Shown here one piece after another: positions 31,648 to 38,345 of a DNA stretch of 64,000 nucleotides. The translations under genes were made by a program, and so were the position numbers. Origin of the DNA: JALZEG01 sp035942255 (GTDB taxonomy: Bacteria > Actinomycetota > CADDZG01 > WHSQ01); the NCBI GenBank assembly GCA_035942255.1, contig DASZDG010000071.1, positions 38,818-102,817 of the forward strand. The letters are read 5' to 3'. Every line of letters begins with the position of its first letter. Position 1 is the stretch's first letter. Under the pieces are notes generated by a model that was not told the origin of the DNA, ran no database searches, and saw only the letters and a program-made list of their open reading frames with translations.

Positions 31648-31668
31648 TGGTCAGGGTGGGCGGCCGCT

Positions 31669-31679
31669 CGTTGTAAGCG
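31669..31679. repeat. Right attachment core (attR), 11-bp direct repeat
   Basis: CGTTGTAAGCG, identical to 25260-25270, located at the anticodon loop of the split tRNA-Val 5' half. Confidence 0.75.
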
Positions 31680-31707
31680 CAGTGCTCTCCCGCTGAGCTA
31701 ACCGCCC
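31669..31707 (-). tRNA. 5' half of the split tRNA-Val(TAC)
   Basis: On the minus strand, acceptor GGGCGGT, D arm GCTC-AGCGGGA-GAGC, 5' anticodon stem CTGCG and loop CTTACAA are intact, then the tRNA stops. The following 21 nt before the intact tRNA-Val do not supply a T arm. Joined to 25227-25270 through the 11-bp core it makes a normal 72-nt tRNA-Val(TAC), with CTGCG pairing perfectly with CGCAG. As it stands it cannot be a functional tRNA. Confidence 0.85.
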
Positions 31708-31724
31708 GTCGGTCCAACATAGCG

Positions 31725-32108
31725 TCAGGCCAGCTTCGTCACCCGCACCCCGGCCCCCGTCGCGAACAGCATCCAGTGCTCGGCCCCCGGGAGCTCCTCC
31801 GCCCGCTCGCGGGCCGCGGCCGTCAACTTCGCCTCGATCTCCTCGTTCTCGAGGCCCGGAAAGCCCCCGCACGCGTCGCCGTGGGCGGCCCAGCCCATGA
31901 TCCTTGCGCCGTTGTCGTACGCGAAGCGCGCGGTCGTCGTGTACGTCCCGAGCGTCGGCGCGCCTCCGGCCGTCGCCTCGATCCAGTAACCGTCCACCGT
32001 CAGCCCCGCCTCGTCCTCGAAAGCAGTCATCACCGCACGGTGGAAGCGCCTGTCGGCGCACAGCTGGAGGAACCCGAGGGCCTCCGATCGATGGTCGCTG
32101 TCGCTCAT
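31725..32108 (-). CDS. Conserved-looking protein of unknown function
   Basis: 127 residues, soluble. Features: an N-terminal helical part (LGFLQLCADRRFHRAVMTAFEDEAGL is too generic to identify), then DGYWIEATAGG, and AAHGDACGGFPGLENEEIEA, a His/Asp/Cys-Gly cluster that faintly recalls the HxxC zinc motif of beta-carbonic anhydrases; the matching CxDxR motif is absent, so no such claim is made. GAGAGGAG lies 5-12 nt upstream of the ATG. Divergent from the superoxide dismutase gene. Confidence 0.55.
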   Translation of the reverse strand: MSDSDHRSEALGFLQLCADRRFHRAVMTAFEDEAGLTVDGYWIEATAGGAPTLGTYTTTARFAYDNGARIMGWAAHGDACGGFPGLENEEIEAKLTAAARERAEELPGAEHWMLFATGAGVRVTKLA

Positions 32109-32231
32109 TCCACTCCTCTCTCTCGAACTGCAACCGGAATACCCCCGCCCCCTCTGCGTTGCCCCCAGAGAGAGCTACGAAGCCCGGGGGTAGGCTCGTC
32201 CTGCCCCATTCGACGACGAAAGGAGCAGCAC

Positions 32232-32843
32232 GTGGCTTACACCCTTCCTCAGCTGCCGTACGACTACTCGGCCCTCGAGCCGCACATCGACGCGCAGACG
32301 ATGGAGATCCACCACACGAAGCATCACCAGACCTACGTCGACAAGCTCAACGCGGCGATCGAGGGCACGGACCTCGCGGACCGCTACCCCAACGTCGACG
32401 ACCTCCTGCGCAACTTCTCGAGCATCCCGGCCGACGTGCAGGGCGCCGTCCGGAACCACGGCGGGGGCCACTCGAACCACACGCTGTTCTGGCAGATCAT
32501 GGGCCCGAACGGCGGGGGCGAGCCCACGGGCGCGCTCGGCGCCGCGATCGACGAGAAGTTCGGCTCCGCCGGCGACTTCCGTGAGAAGTTCAGCGCCGCG
32601 GCGGTCGCCCACTTCGGCTCCGGCTGGGCGTGGCTGGTAGTCGGCGACGGCGGGCTCGAGATCATCACGCTGCCGAACCAGGACTCCCCGCTGATGGAGG
32701 GCCGCACGCCGATCCTCGGCGTCGACGTCTGGGAGCACGCGTACTACCTCCGCTACCAGAACAAGAGGCCCGACTACGTATCGGCCTGGTGGAACACGAT
32801 CAACTGGGAAGAGGTCAACCGGCGCTTCGAAGCCGCCAAGTAA
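32232..32843 (+). CDS. sodA: Superoxide dismutase, Fe/Mn family (Mn-type)
   Basis: A 203-residue cytosolic enzyme that converts superoxide to oxygen and peroxide. Start: GTG 32232 after AAAGGAG; translation begins with AYTLPQLPYDYSALEP, the family N-terminus. The four metal ligands are visible: His in HHTKHHQTYVDKLN, His in GGGHSNHTLFWQ, and Asp and His in GVDVWEHAYYLRYQNKRPDY. The NQDSPL motif carries the outer-sphere Gln in the position typical of Mn enzymes (Fe enzymes usually have Gln elsewhere), so Mn or cambialistic use is likely. Monocistronic with a strong terminator 20 bp later. Confidence 0.97.
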   Translation: MAYTLPQLPYDYSALEPHIDAQTMEIHHTKHHQTYVDKLNAAIEGTDLADRYPNVDDLLRNFSSIPADVQGAVRNHGGGHSNHTLFWQIMGPNGGGEPTGALGAAIDEKFGSAGDFREKFSAAAVAHFGSGWAWLVVGDGGLEIITLPNQDSPLMEGRTPILGVDVWEHAYYLRYQNKRPDYVSAWWNTINWEEVNRRFEAAK

Positions 32844-32863
32844 CCAAAGCTTCGATCGCGAGG

Positions 32864-32891
32864 GGGCCGGGCATCACGCCCGGCCCTTTTT
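32864..32891 (+). terminator. Intrinsic terminator of the superoxide dismutase gene
   Basis: Perfect 9-bp stem GGGCCGGGC / GCCCGGCCC, 5-nt loop, followed by TTTTT. Confidence 0.9.
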
Positions 32892-32988
32892 CGCGCCCGC
32901 CCTCTCTCGCCCCCGCGACTCTCGGGAGGATTCGTCCGGTTCGTGCGGAATGGCTCAGGCCTGACCGGACGGACGAGAAAGGACGAAG

Positions 32989-33183
32989 ATGATCAGGACG
33001 AAGATCGCCGCAGTCGCCATGGCAGCCACCGCGCTGGCCGCGGCCCCCCTGGCCGCCACGCCCGCGGCCGCGGAGGAGAACCACCCCTGCGAGTACCTCT
33101 TCACGGACCCCTACGCGGGGATCTGCTACATCCCGATCCAGGTGTACTGCATCGTCTTCCCCACCCAGGCGATCTGCCACTAG
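32989..33183 (+). CDS. Small secreted Cys peptide, paralog 1 of 3
   Basis: 64 residues. Signal peptide (KIAAVAMAATALAAAPLAA, cleavage near PAAA) and a mature peptide of about 36 residues with four Cys. The ending VYCIVFPTQAICH is nearly identical to that of the gene at 33535 and related to VFCTAFPNHPACL at 33216. The mature part begins EENHPCEYLFTDPYAGIC. No family recognised. First of three consecutive genes with short gaps, so probably one transcript that ends at the hairpin at 33745. Confidence 0.75.
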   Translation: MIRTKIAAVAMAATALAAAPLAATPAAAEENHPCEYLFTDPYAGICYIPIQVYCIVFPTQAICH

Positions 33184-33215
33184 GACCCCACCCACCAAGA
33201 CCAAGGGGAGAGAAC

Positions 33216-33503
33216 ATGATCAGGACCAAGCTCGCGGTCGTATCGGCCGCCGCAGTCGCGCTCGTAGCCGTTCCCGTTGCAGCAACCCCAGCGGCCGCGC
33301 AGCCCGTCGCCGTCAACCTGCCCTGCGAGGTCTTCGCAGACCCGTACGACTACCCATGCGGTGTGGCGGAGCAGACGTCGAACTTCGCGATCCAGCAGGC
33401 ATGGGGCGCCGTCGACTTCGTGACCGAGCTCCGGGACGAGGCCGGCGAGGTGGCCTTCCGCGTCTTCTGCACCGCGTTCCCGAACCACCCCGCCTGCCTG
33501 TAG
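33216..33503 (+). CDS. Small secreted Cys peptide, paralog 2 of 3
   Basis: 95 residues. The ATG at 33216 follows AAGGGGAGAG by 3-5 nt. Signal peptide (KLAVVSAAAVALVAVPVAA, cleavage near AAA) is very like that of its neighbours. The mature part begins with LPCEVFADPYDYPC, carries an insertion of about 30 residues (helical, DFVTELRDEAGEVAF), and ends VFCTAFPNHPACL, so the C-terminal Cys-FP-Cys motif is kept. Four Cys in equivalent positions. Function unknown. Confidence 0.75.
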   Translation: MIRTKLAVVSAAAVALVAVPVAATPAAAQPVAVNLPCEVFADPYDYPCGVAEQTSNFAIQQAWGAVDFVTELRDEAGEVAFRVFCTAFPNHPACL

Positions 33504-33534
33504 ACGACGGACGTCGCAGAAAAAGGAGAGGCCC

Positions 33535-33729
33535 ATGCTCAGAAGGAAGGTAGCGGCCGGAGCGTTCGCAGCACTCGCTCTTGCGGCAGGACCGCTGGCC
33601 GCATCGCCTGCTCTCGCCGCGGAGACACATCCCTGCTCGCAGCTGTTCGCGGAGCCGTGGGACCGGGTGTGCGCGATCCCGATCCGCGTCTACTGCCTGA
33701 TCTTCCCGACGCAGGCGATCTGCCACTAA
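33535..33729 (+). CDS. Small secreted Cys peptide, paralog 3 of 3
   Basis: 64 residues, same length as paralog 1. AAAAAGGAGAGG precedes the ATG. Signal peptide (VAAGAFAALALAAGPLAA, cleavage near ALAA), then ETHPCSQLFAEPWDRVC and the C-terminal VYCLIFPTQAICH. The mature parts of 1 and 3 align without gaps around HPC...LF..P...C.IPI.VYC, which shows a tandem duplication that has diverged. Function unknown; possible secreted signal, inhibitor or structural peptide. Confidence 0.75.
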   Translation: MLRRKVAAGAFAALALAAGPLAASPALAAETHPCSQLFAEPWDRVCAIPIRVYCLIFPTQAICH

Positions 33730-33744
33730 CGCGCCACTAGACAC

Positions 33745-33777
33745 AAGAGGCCGGGCCCGAAAAGGCCCGGCCTCTTT
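33745..33777. terminator. Bidirectional intrinsic terminator
   Basis: Perfect 13-bp stem AAGAGGCCGGGCC / GGCCCGGCCTCTT with a 6-nt loop, between the Cys-peptide genes and the convergent gene ending at 33794. T-rich on the plus side after the stem, A-rich on the other, so it can end both transcripts. Confidence 0.8.
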
Positions 33778-33793
33778 CGCGTTCAGCGTTGCG

Positions 33794-34498
33794 TCAGGAC
33801 GCGCAGGACGTCGCGCCCTTCGGCGGGATGCACGAGAACTCGACGTTCGACGCGTAGTCCACGGCGTCGTAGAGCACGCGCGCGACGAACGGAGCGAAGT
33901 AGTGCCGGTCCCCCGCCGGCGTCGCGACCGGATTAGCCTGCGGCGACACCTGGATCATGAGGTTGGTCGTCGCGAGGACGTTCAGGTCCTCGAAGACGGC
34001 CTCGATGACGCCGTGCCCCGCGGGCAGGTCGAGCGTCACCTCGCCGGCGGGCTCGGGGTACTCCGCCGACCCGCTGACGTCGGACGTGCACAGCAGCCCG
34101 ATCTTGTCGGTCCACACGCGCACGTCGACCTTCCCCGGCGTCGCGACCGCGTGGAGCGTGACCTTCATGTCGCCGACGATCTGCCCCTTCACGTCCCCGA
34201 CGAACACCGGGAAGAGGTTGTTGCCGGCGCAGCGGTGGTTCGGCGTCACGACGCCGTTCGCGATCCCGTGCGACTTCGGCTCGGCTCCCTCGGGCTCGTT
34301 CGGGTCCATGGGCAGAGGCACGTCCGCGACCTGCGGTGAGCTGTCGGCCTCGCCGACGAGCGACGCGCCGTGCATGTACAGCGTCGTCGGGACGGGCTTC
34401 GCTTTCTTCTTCGCGGCTGCCGGAACGACGAGCGCTCCGGCGACGAGCGCGCCGGCAAGGACGCACGTCGTCGTCTTCCTGAATCGCGCAGCGGTCAT
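33794..34498 (-). CDS. Secreted protein of unknown function, related in leader to the Lys-rich paralogs
   Basis: A 234-residue exported protein. The ATG at 34498 is chosen over an upstream frame because GAGGACGAG is in place before it. The signal peptide (TTTCVLAGALVAGALVVPAA) and the Lys-rich start AAAKKKAKPVP closely resemble the leaders of the three genes from 34627 to 36461, although the mature sequence differs. Mature part is beta-rich (EVTLDLPAGHGVIEAVFEDL) with four Cys including the pair in EFSCIPPKGATSCAS. No domain recognised. Confidence 0.65.
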   Translation of the reverse strand: MTAARFRKTTTCVLAGALVAGALVVPAAAKKKAKPVPTTLYMHGASLVGEADSSPQVADVPLPMDPNEPEGAEPKSHGIANGVVTPNHRCAGNNLFPVFVGDVKGQIVGDMKVTLHAVATPGKVDVRVWTDKIGLLCTSDVSGSAEYPEPAGEVTLDLPAGHGVIEAVFEDLNVLATTNLMIQVSPQANPVATPAGDRHYFAPFVARVLYDAVDYASNVEFSCIPPKGATSCAS

Positions 34499-34575
34499 CT
34501 CGTCCTCACTTCGGTCGGGGGGATTCCTACGACTGAGCTTTCGCCCCGGCGCGTGGCGTTCCTCTCCCGGGGACA

Positions 34576-34612
34576 AAAACAAAGGGGGCCGGGCATAGAG
34601 CCCGGCCCCCTT
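34576..34612 (-). terminator. Intrinsic terminator
   Basis: Stem AAGGGGGCCGGGC / GCCCGGCCCCCTT with a short loop, read on the minus strand and followed by TTTGTTTTTG. It ends the Lys-rich paralog gene at 34627. Confidence 0.85.
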
Positions 34613-34626
34613 GAAAGTCTGCTTGT

Positions 34627-35133
34627 CTACGGGATGTTCGAGAGCGTCGCGGTGATCGTGCCGGTGGTGGCCACGGACGGGACGCAGGAGCCGGCGGCGC
34701 CGTTGTAGAGCGAGATCTGGAGAGGCACCGACTGCGAGAGCATCTCGATGGGCTCGGGGTGAGCGCCACAGAAGTCGCCGTAGAGGTTGCCGATCCCGTC
34801 ACCGTCGGTGTCGCCCTGGCTGAGGAAGCCGTAGGACTTCTGGCCGCTCGTGTCGGCGACCTCGATCTTCACGTACGCCTCGCCGGCCTGGAGCGGGATG
34901 TTCACGCACGAGCCGGGGTTGTTCGTGTCGAGCATGCAGATGCCGCCGGAGGTGACGTCAGTGGCGACGCCGAGGTTCGGGACCTGGTACTCGATCTCGA
35001 CCACGCGCTCGACCTTGACCGGCGCAGGAGGAGGAACCGGAGGCTTCTTCTTCTTCTTGCCAGCGTCCGCGGGCCCGACAAGGGCACCAGCGACCAAACC
35101 GGCCGTAAGCGCAACGACGATCGCCTTCTTCAT
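34627..35133 (-). CDS. Secreted Lys-rich DxDGDG-loop protein, paralog 1 of 3
   Basis: 168 residues. Signal peptide (KKAIVVALTAGLVAGALVG, cleavage near ADA), a mature start with five consecutive Lys and a Pro-rich linker, then VERVVEIEYQVPN, two Cys in GGICMLDTNNPGSC, SQGDTDGDGIGNLYGDFCG (a calcium-loop-like DTDGDGIGN) and ending TGTITATLSNIP. Four Cys in positions kept in the two paralogs. Function unknown; export and a probable Ca-binding loop suggest a surface or matrix protein. Each paralog has its own promoter region and a hairpin after it. Confidence 0.75.
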   Translation of the reverse strand: MKKAIVVALTAGLVAGALVGPADAGKKKKKPPVPPPAPVKVERVVEIEYQVPNLGVATDVTSGGICMLDTNNPGSCVNIPLQAGEAYVKIEVADTSGQKSYGFLSQGDTDGDGIGNLYGDFCGAHPEPIEMLSQSVPLQISLYNGAAGSCVPSVATTGTITATLSNIP

Positions 35134-35258
35134 GTTCTCTCTCCTGTGTTCGTCCGGCTCTTAACGTCTCCCTCGGAATTCGCCGGTCGCAGCCCGTCTC
35201 CTGTCTGCGAGCTGAGCCAAAATGCGCCCCCGGCGGGATGGGGGGCCGGGCCGGACGC

Positions 35259-35290
35259 GCAGAGGCCGGGCTCGAAGGCCCGGCCTCTGC
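35259..35290 (-). terminator. Hairpin terminator without T run
   Basis: Stem GCAGAGGCCGGG / CCCGGCCTCTGC with an 8-nt loop, between paralogs 1 and 2. Confidence 0.55.
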
Positions 35291-35304
35291 GAGAGAGCTA
35301 CCTG

Positions 35305-35802
35305 CTAAGGAAGGTTCGAGAAGGTGAAGACGACCGTTCCCGTCGACGCGACCGAGGGTGCACAGTCCGCCGTCGCGCCCGGGTAGAAGCTCACCCGCAC
35401 CGGAGCGGACTGGCTCGCGAGCTCGACCGGCTCGGCGTGGACGCCGCAGAACGTGCCGTAGCCGTCCGCGATCCCGTCACCGTCGACGTCGCCCTGGCTG
35501 ATGAAGCCGTACTGCTTCTGGCCCGTCGTGTCCTTGACCTCGACCTTGACGAACTTCTCGCCGAGCTCCATGGGAGCCTCGACGCAGGCCTGCGCGGCAG
35601 CGTCGGAGAACGGGCAGATGCCGAGCGTGCGCGCCGGGGTGGCGACACCGATGCCGGTCGTCTGGTACTCGATCTCGACGACGCGCTCGATCTTTACGGG
35701 CACGGGCACCGGCTTCTTCTTCTTCTTACCGGCGTCCGCAGGTCCGACGAGCGCGCCCGCCACCAGGCCCCCCGTGAGTGCAACGACAATCGCCTTCTTC
35801 AT
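35305..35802 (-). CDS. Secreted Lys-rich DxDGDG-loop protein, paralog 2 of 3
   Basis: 165 residues, starting at ATG 35802 with the same signal peptide as paralog 1 apart from one residue, then the same run of five Lys. The core aligns throughout: IERVVEIEYQTTG, LGICPFSDAAAQAC, SQGDVDGDGIADGYGTFCG, EPVELASQSAPVRVSF and the end TGTVVFTFSNLP. The calcium-loop is slightly altered (DVDGDGIAD). Start chosen to match the paralogs; the frame extends 26 residues upstream without support. Confidence 0.75.
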   Translation of the reverse strand: MKKAIVVALTGGLVAGALVGPADAGKKKKKPVPVPVKIERVVEIEYQTTGIGVATPARTLGICPFSDAAAQACVEAPMELGEKFVKVEVKDTTGQKQYGFISQGDVDGDGIADGYGTFCGVHAEPVELASQSAPVRVSFYPGATADCAPSVASTGTVVFTFSNLP

Positions 35803-35930
35803 CTTCGTTCTCCTCGTGAGTCGTTCGTCTGTAGATGCCGATGTTGGGGTTCTCCGGAGCCCAGCCCCCTCCTGTCGCACGCTGCGTCCACCCGTGGCGC
35901 AACTGCGCCGAGCGTTGTCACCCCCGACGC

Positions 35931-35960
35931 GCAGAGGCCGGGCACAAGGCCCGGCCTCCG
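35931..35960 (-). terminator. Hairpin terminator without T run
   Basis: Stem GAGGCCGGGC (35934-35943) / GCCCGGCCTC (35949-35958), nearly the same sequence as the hairpin at 35259, between paralogs 2 and 3. Confidence 0.55.
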
Positions 35961-35975
35961 TGGATAGAGCTGTCG

Positions 35976-36461
35976 TTACGGAAGGTTCGAGAACGTGGCG
36001 GTGATGGTGCCGGTCGTGGCGAGCGACGGGCAGTCCGTCGAGCTGGCACCGTTGTAGAAGGAGATCCGCACGGGGGCCGACGCGGACTGCAGCTCGATCG
36101 GCTCGGGGTGCGCGCCACAGAAGTCGCCGTAGAGGTTGCCGATCCCGTCACCGTCGGTGTCGCCCTGGCTGATGTAGCCAGCGACCGTCTGGCCGGCAGC
36201 GTCGGCGATCGAGACCTGGATGTACGCCTCGCCGAGCTGAAGGGGGATCTCGATGCACTCCTGCGTGGTGGGGTCGGCGAACGGACAGATGCCGCCCGAC
36301 GCGGCAGGCGTCGTCACGCCGGCGCCGGGAGCGGTGTACTCGACCTCGACCACACGCTCGACGCGCACGATCTTCTTCTTCTTCTTGCCGGCGTCGGCAG
36401 GACCGACGAACGCACCTGCGACGAGACCGGCCGTGAGCGCTACGACGATCGCCTTCTTCAT
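35976..36461 (-). CDS. Secreted Lys-rich DxDGDG-loop protein, paralog 3 of 3
   Basis: 161 residues with the same leader (KKAIVVALTAGLVAGAFVG) and five Lys, no Pro linker. Core: VERVVEVEYTAPG, GGICPFADPTTQEC, then QGDTDGDGIGNLYGDFCGAH, the last block being identical to that of paralog 1, and the end TGTITATFSNLP. So paralogs 1 and 3 are closest. The three genes are in tandem, same strand, each with a hairpin downstream, which shows local duplication including the terminator. Function unknown. Confidence 0.75.
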   Translation of the reverse strand: MKKAIVVALTAGLVAGAFVGPADAGKKKKKIVRVERVVEVEYTAPGAGVTTPAASGGICPFADPTTQECIEIPLQLGEAYIQVSIADAAGQTVAGYISQGDTDGDGIGNLYGDFCGAHPEPIELQSASAPVRISFYNGASSTDCPSLATTGTITATFSNLP

Positions 36462-36543
36462 GTCTTGCTCCTGTCATCGGGCTTGTGTTCGAGAACCTGC
36501 CCACGAGGTTCGCCGGCTGAAGGCGCTCTCCTGTCGCCCGGTG

Positions 36544-37041
36544 TCAGATCTCCTCGTCGGTGACGACATCGATGCCGTTGCGCCTGAGCAACGCAGCCGT
36601 CACGCCGTCGCCCTCCTGCAACGTCCGCGAGAACGAACCGTCGTAAACGCCGCCTTTGCCGCAAGACGGACTGCGCGCCTTCAGGATCGCGGTCTGCGCT
36701 CCGGTTTCCCGCGCCGCCTGCAGGGCTCGCTCTGCGCCGGTCACGAACGCGGCGGTCACGTCCTCACCCTGACGCGTGACCACGCGGGCCGTCCCGTCGA
36801 GCACGTCGTCCCCGTCGCCCCCGGTGATCTCGGCCGCCGGCCGCGGCGTCCCGAGGCCCCCGTCCACCTCCGGGCACACGAGCACCGCGCGGCCCTCGGC
36901 CACGAGCCGCGCCACCTCGTCGTCCGGGTTCGCGGAGCCGTCGAACCGGCACGCGCGCCCGGCGAGACACGCCGAGACGAGCACCGGCCCGTCGGGCGGA
37001 ACCTGTGGGGTACCTGGGGAAGAACCGGAAAGGTTTGGCAT
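36544..37041 (-). CDS. DUF523 family protein
   Basis: 165 residues, soluble. Recognised by the DUF523 sequence set: VLVSACLAGRACRFDGS (Cys positions conserved), VLVCPEVDGGLGTPRPAAEI, AILKARSPSCGKGGVYDG and GDGVTAALLRRNGIDV. The conserved Cys suggest metal or thiol chemistry; members are linked to 2-thiouracil desulfidase-type activity in the literature, but this is not established for this one. It is divergent from rpoD across 344 bp. Confidence 0.88.
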   Translation of the reverse strand: MPNLSGSSPGTPQVPPDGPVLVSACLAGRACRFDGSANPDDEVARLVAEGRAVLVCPEVDGGLGTPRPAAEITGGDGDDVLDGTARVVTRQGEDVTAAFVTGAERALQAARETGAQTAILKARSPSCGKGGVYDGSFSRTLQEGDGVTAALLRRNGIDVVTDEEI

Positions 37042-37385
37042 GCGAATACGAATGGTAGGACGAAATAGCCCAAGACGGACAGGGAATAGGCGTTACCGAG
37101 GGGTTGTTTTTGTGTACTGAGTACAACAGAGGACCCCTTCCCCCCGGGGAGGAGTTCTCGTACCATGTGGAGAAACAGTCCGTTGGCAACAAAGCAGGTC
37201 AGAAGCCTTGAACCACCGGAGCCCGGCGCCCGGCCCAGCCGCACAGCGGCAGTCCATCGGGACACGCAGCCGGCCGGCTCCTCGGCGATGGGGCGGAAGG
37301 CGTTACGTCATCGGATCGAAGTCGGTAGACGTAAGAAGCACCGCCGATTCCACCGAACGTCCAGCGAAGGAAGGTTAAGACGCCC
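37042..37385. other. 344-bp divergent intergenic region
   Basis: No gene can be supported here. It contains the palindrome at 37113-37125, a C-rich stretch (CCCCTTCCCCCC at 37134-37145), and GAAGGAAGG before the rpoD ATG at a long 11-nt spacing. A long rpoD leader is likely. No clear -35/-10 pair for either gene was found. Confidence 0.5.
37113..37125. promoter_or_regulatory. 13-bp palindrome, candidate operator
   Basis: TGTACT-G-AGTACA is a perfect dyad around a single central base, AT-rich within GC-rich surroundings. It lies 72 bp upstream of the DUF523 start and 261 bp upstream of rpoD. Such short dyads are typical of dimeric regulators; the binder is unknown and it does not match the actinomycete LexA box. 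Confidence 0.35.
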
Positions 37386-38336
37386 ATGAGCCAGGCATCG
37401 CGCCCGTACGACTCCCGCGAGGAGGCTGCGCACGAAGATCTCGTGCGGCAGTACCTGCGCGAGATCGGTCAGTACCCGCTGCTGACCGACGTGCAGGAGG
37501 TCGAGCTCGCGCGCGCCATCGAGGAGGGCGAGAAGGCTCAGGAGAAGCTCGACACGGCCAAGAAGCTCTCGGCCAAGCAGCGCTCGGAGCTCGAGACCGA
37601 GGCGCGCCTCGGCCGCAAGGCCAAGCGCCGCTTCATCCAGTCGAACCTCCGCCTCGTGGTCTCGATCGCGAAGAAGTACTCCGCGGCGGGGCTCCCCCTG
37701 CTCGACCTCATCCAGGAGGGCAACCTCGGGCTGATGCGAGCGGTCGAGAAGTTCGACTACCAGCGAGGCTTCAAGTTCTCGACGTACGCGACCTGGTGGA
37801 TCCGCCAGGCGATCACCCGTGCGATCGCGGACAAGGCGCGCACGATCCGCATCCCCGTGCACATGGTCGAGACCCTCTACCGGGTCCGCAAGGTGCAGTC
37901 GGAGCTGCTCGAGAAGCTCGGCCGCGAGCCGACGATCGAGGAGATCGCGGAGCAGTCCGACCTCACGCCCGAGAAGGTCCGCGAGGCGTTCCGCGTGCTG
38001 CCCGAGCCGGTGTCGCTGCACGAGCCGGTCGGCGACGAGGACGCAGAGCTCGGTGACTTCATCGAGGACGAGGACGTCGAGGGACCCTTCCAGGCCGCGG
38101 CCGTCGCGCTGCGCCAGGAGGACCTGTGGGACATGCTCGGCTCCCTCTCGGAGCGCGAGCGCAAGGTCCTCGCCCTCCGGTTCGGCCTCGTCACCGGCGA
38201 GCCGCGCACGCTCGAAGAGGTCGGCAAGGAGTTCAACCTGACGCGCGAGCGCATCCGGCAGATCGAGGCGAAGGCGCTGTCGAAGCTGCGCCACCCGAGC
38301 ACGCCCGGCAAGCTCCGCGACATGGTCACGATCTAA
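37386..38336 (+). CDS. rpoD: RNA polymerase principal-type sigma-70 factor
   Basis: 316 residues. Region 1.2: EDLVRQYLREIGQYPLLT. Region 2: FIQSNLRLVVSIAKKYSAAG, LLDLIQEGNLGLMRAVEKFDYQRGFKFSTYATWWIRQAI, the almost invariant core-binding and -10 recognition block. Region 3: IPVHMVETLYRV. Region 4: LGSLSERERKVLALRFGL and EEVGKEFNLTRERIRQIEAKALSKLRHP, the -35 recognition helix-turn-helix. Region 1.1 is absent, so the protein is short like actinomycete principal or group 2 factors; which of these it is cannot be decided without the rest of the genome. The AT-poor TANNNT boxes in this window fit its recognition. Followed by two further genes in the same direction with 9-13 bp gaps. Confidence 0.92.
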   Translation: MSQASRPYDSREEAAHEDLVRQYLREIGQYPLLTDVQEVELARAIEEGEKAQEKLDTAKKLSAKQRSELETEARLGRKAKRRFIQSNLRLVVSIAKKYSAAGLPLLDLIQEGNLGLMRAVEKFDYQRGFKFSTYATWWIRQAITRAIADKARTIRIPVHMVETLYRVRKVQSELLEKLGREPTIEEIAEQSDLTPEKVREAFRVLPEPVSLHEPVGDEDAELGDFIEDEDVEGPFQAAAVALRQEDLWDMLGSLSERERKVLALRFGLVTGEPRTLEEVGKEFNLTRERIRQIEAKALSKLRHPSTPGKLRDMVTI

Positions 38337-38345
38337 GAACCCTCG

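Larger units (their letters stand above)
25271..31668. mobile_element. Genomic island integrated in the anticodon loop of tRNA-Val
   Basis: The 6398 bp between the two core copies split one tRNA gene into halves of 39 and 44 nt that share 11 nt; rejoining gives 72 nt, the same as the intact tRNA-Val nearby. Base composition shifts: two sample 60-nt lines inside count 55% and 48% G+C (29041-29100, 29701-29760) against 67% in rpoD (38041-38100). Gene content is accessory: HerA-like membrane ATPase, zinc-ribbon protein, winged-helix protein, a large protein with a possible PIN-like domain, two unknowns and an intact tRNA-Val(TAC). No integrase, transposase or replication gene is recognised, so it is either a remnant or is moved in trans. 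Confidence 0.75.

Noticed and set aside
31725..32108. Beta-carbonic-anhydrase-like reading of the HGDACGG motif
   Set aside because: The companion CxDxR motif and the usual length are missing.
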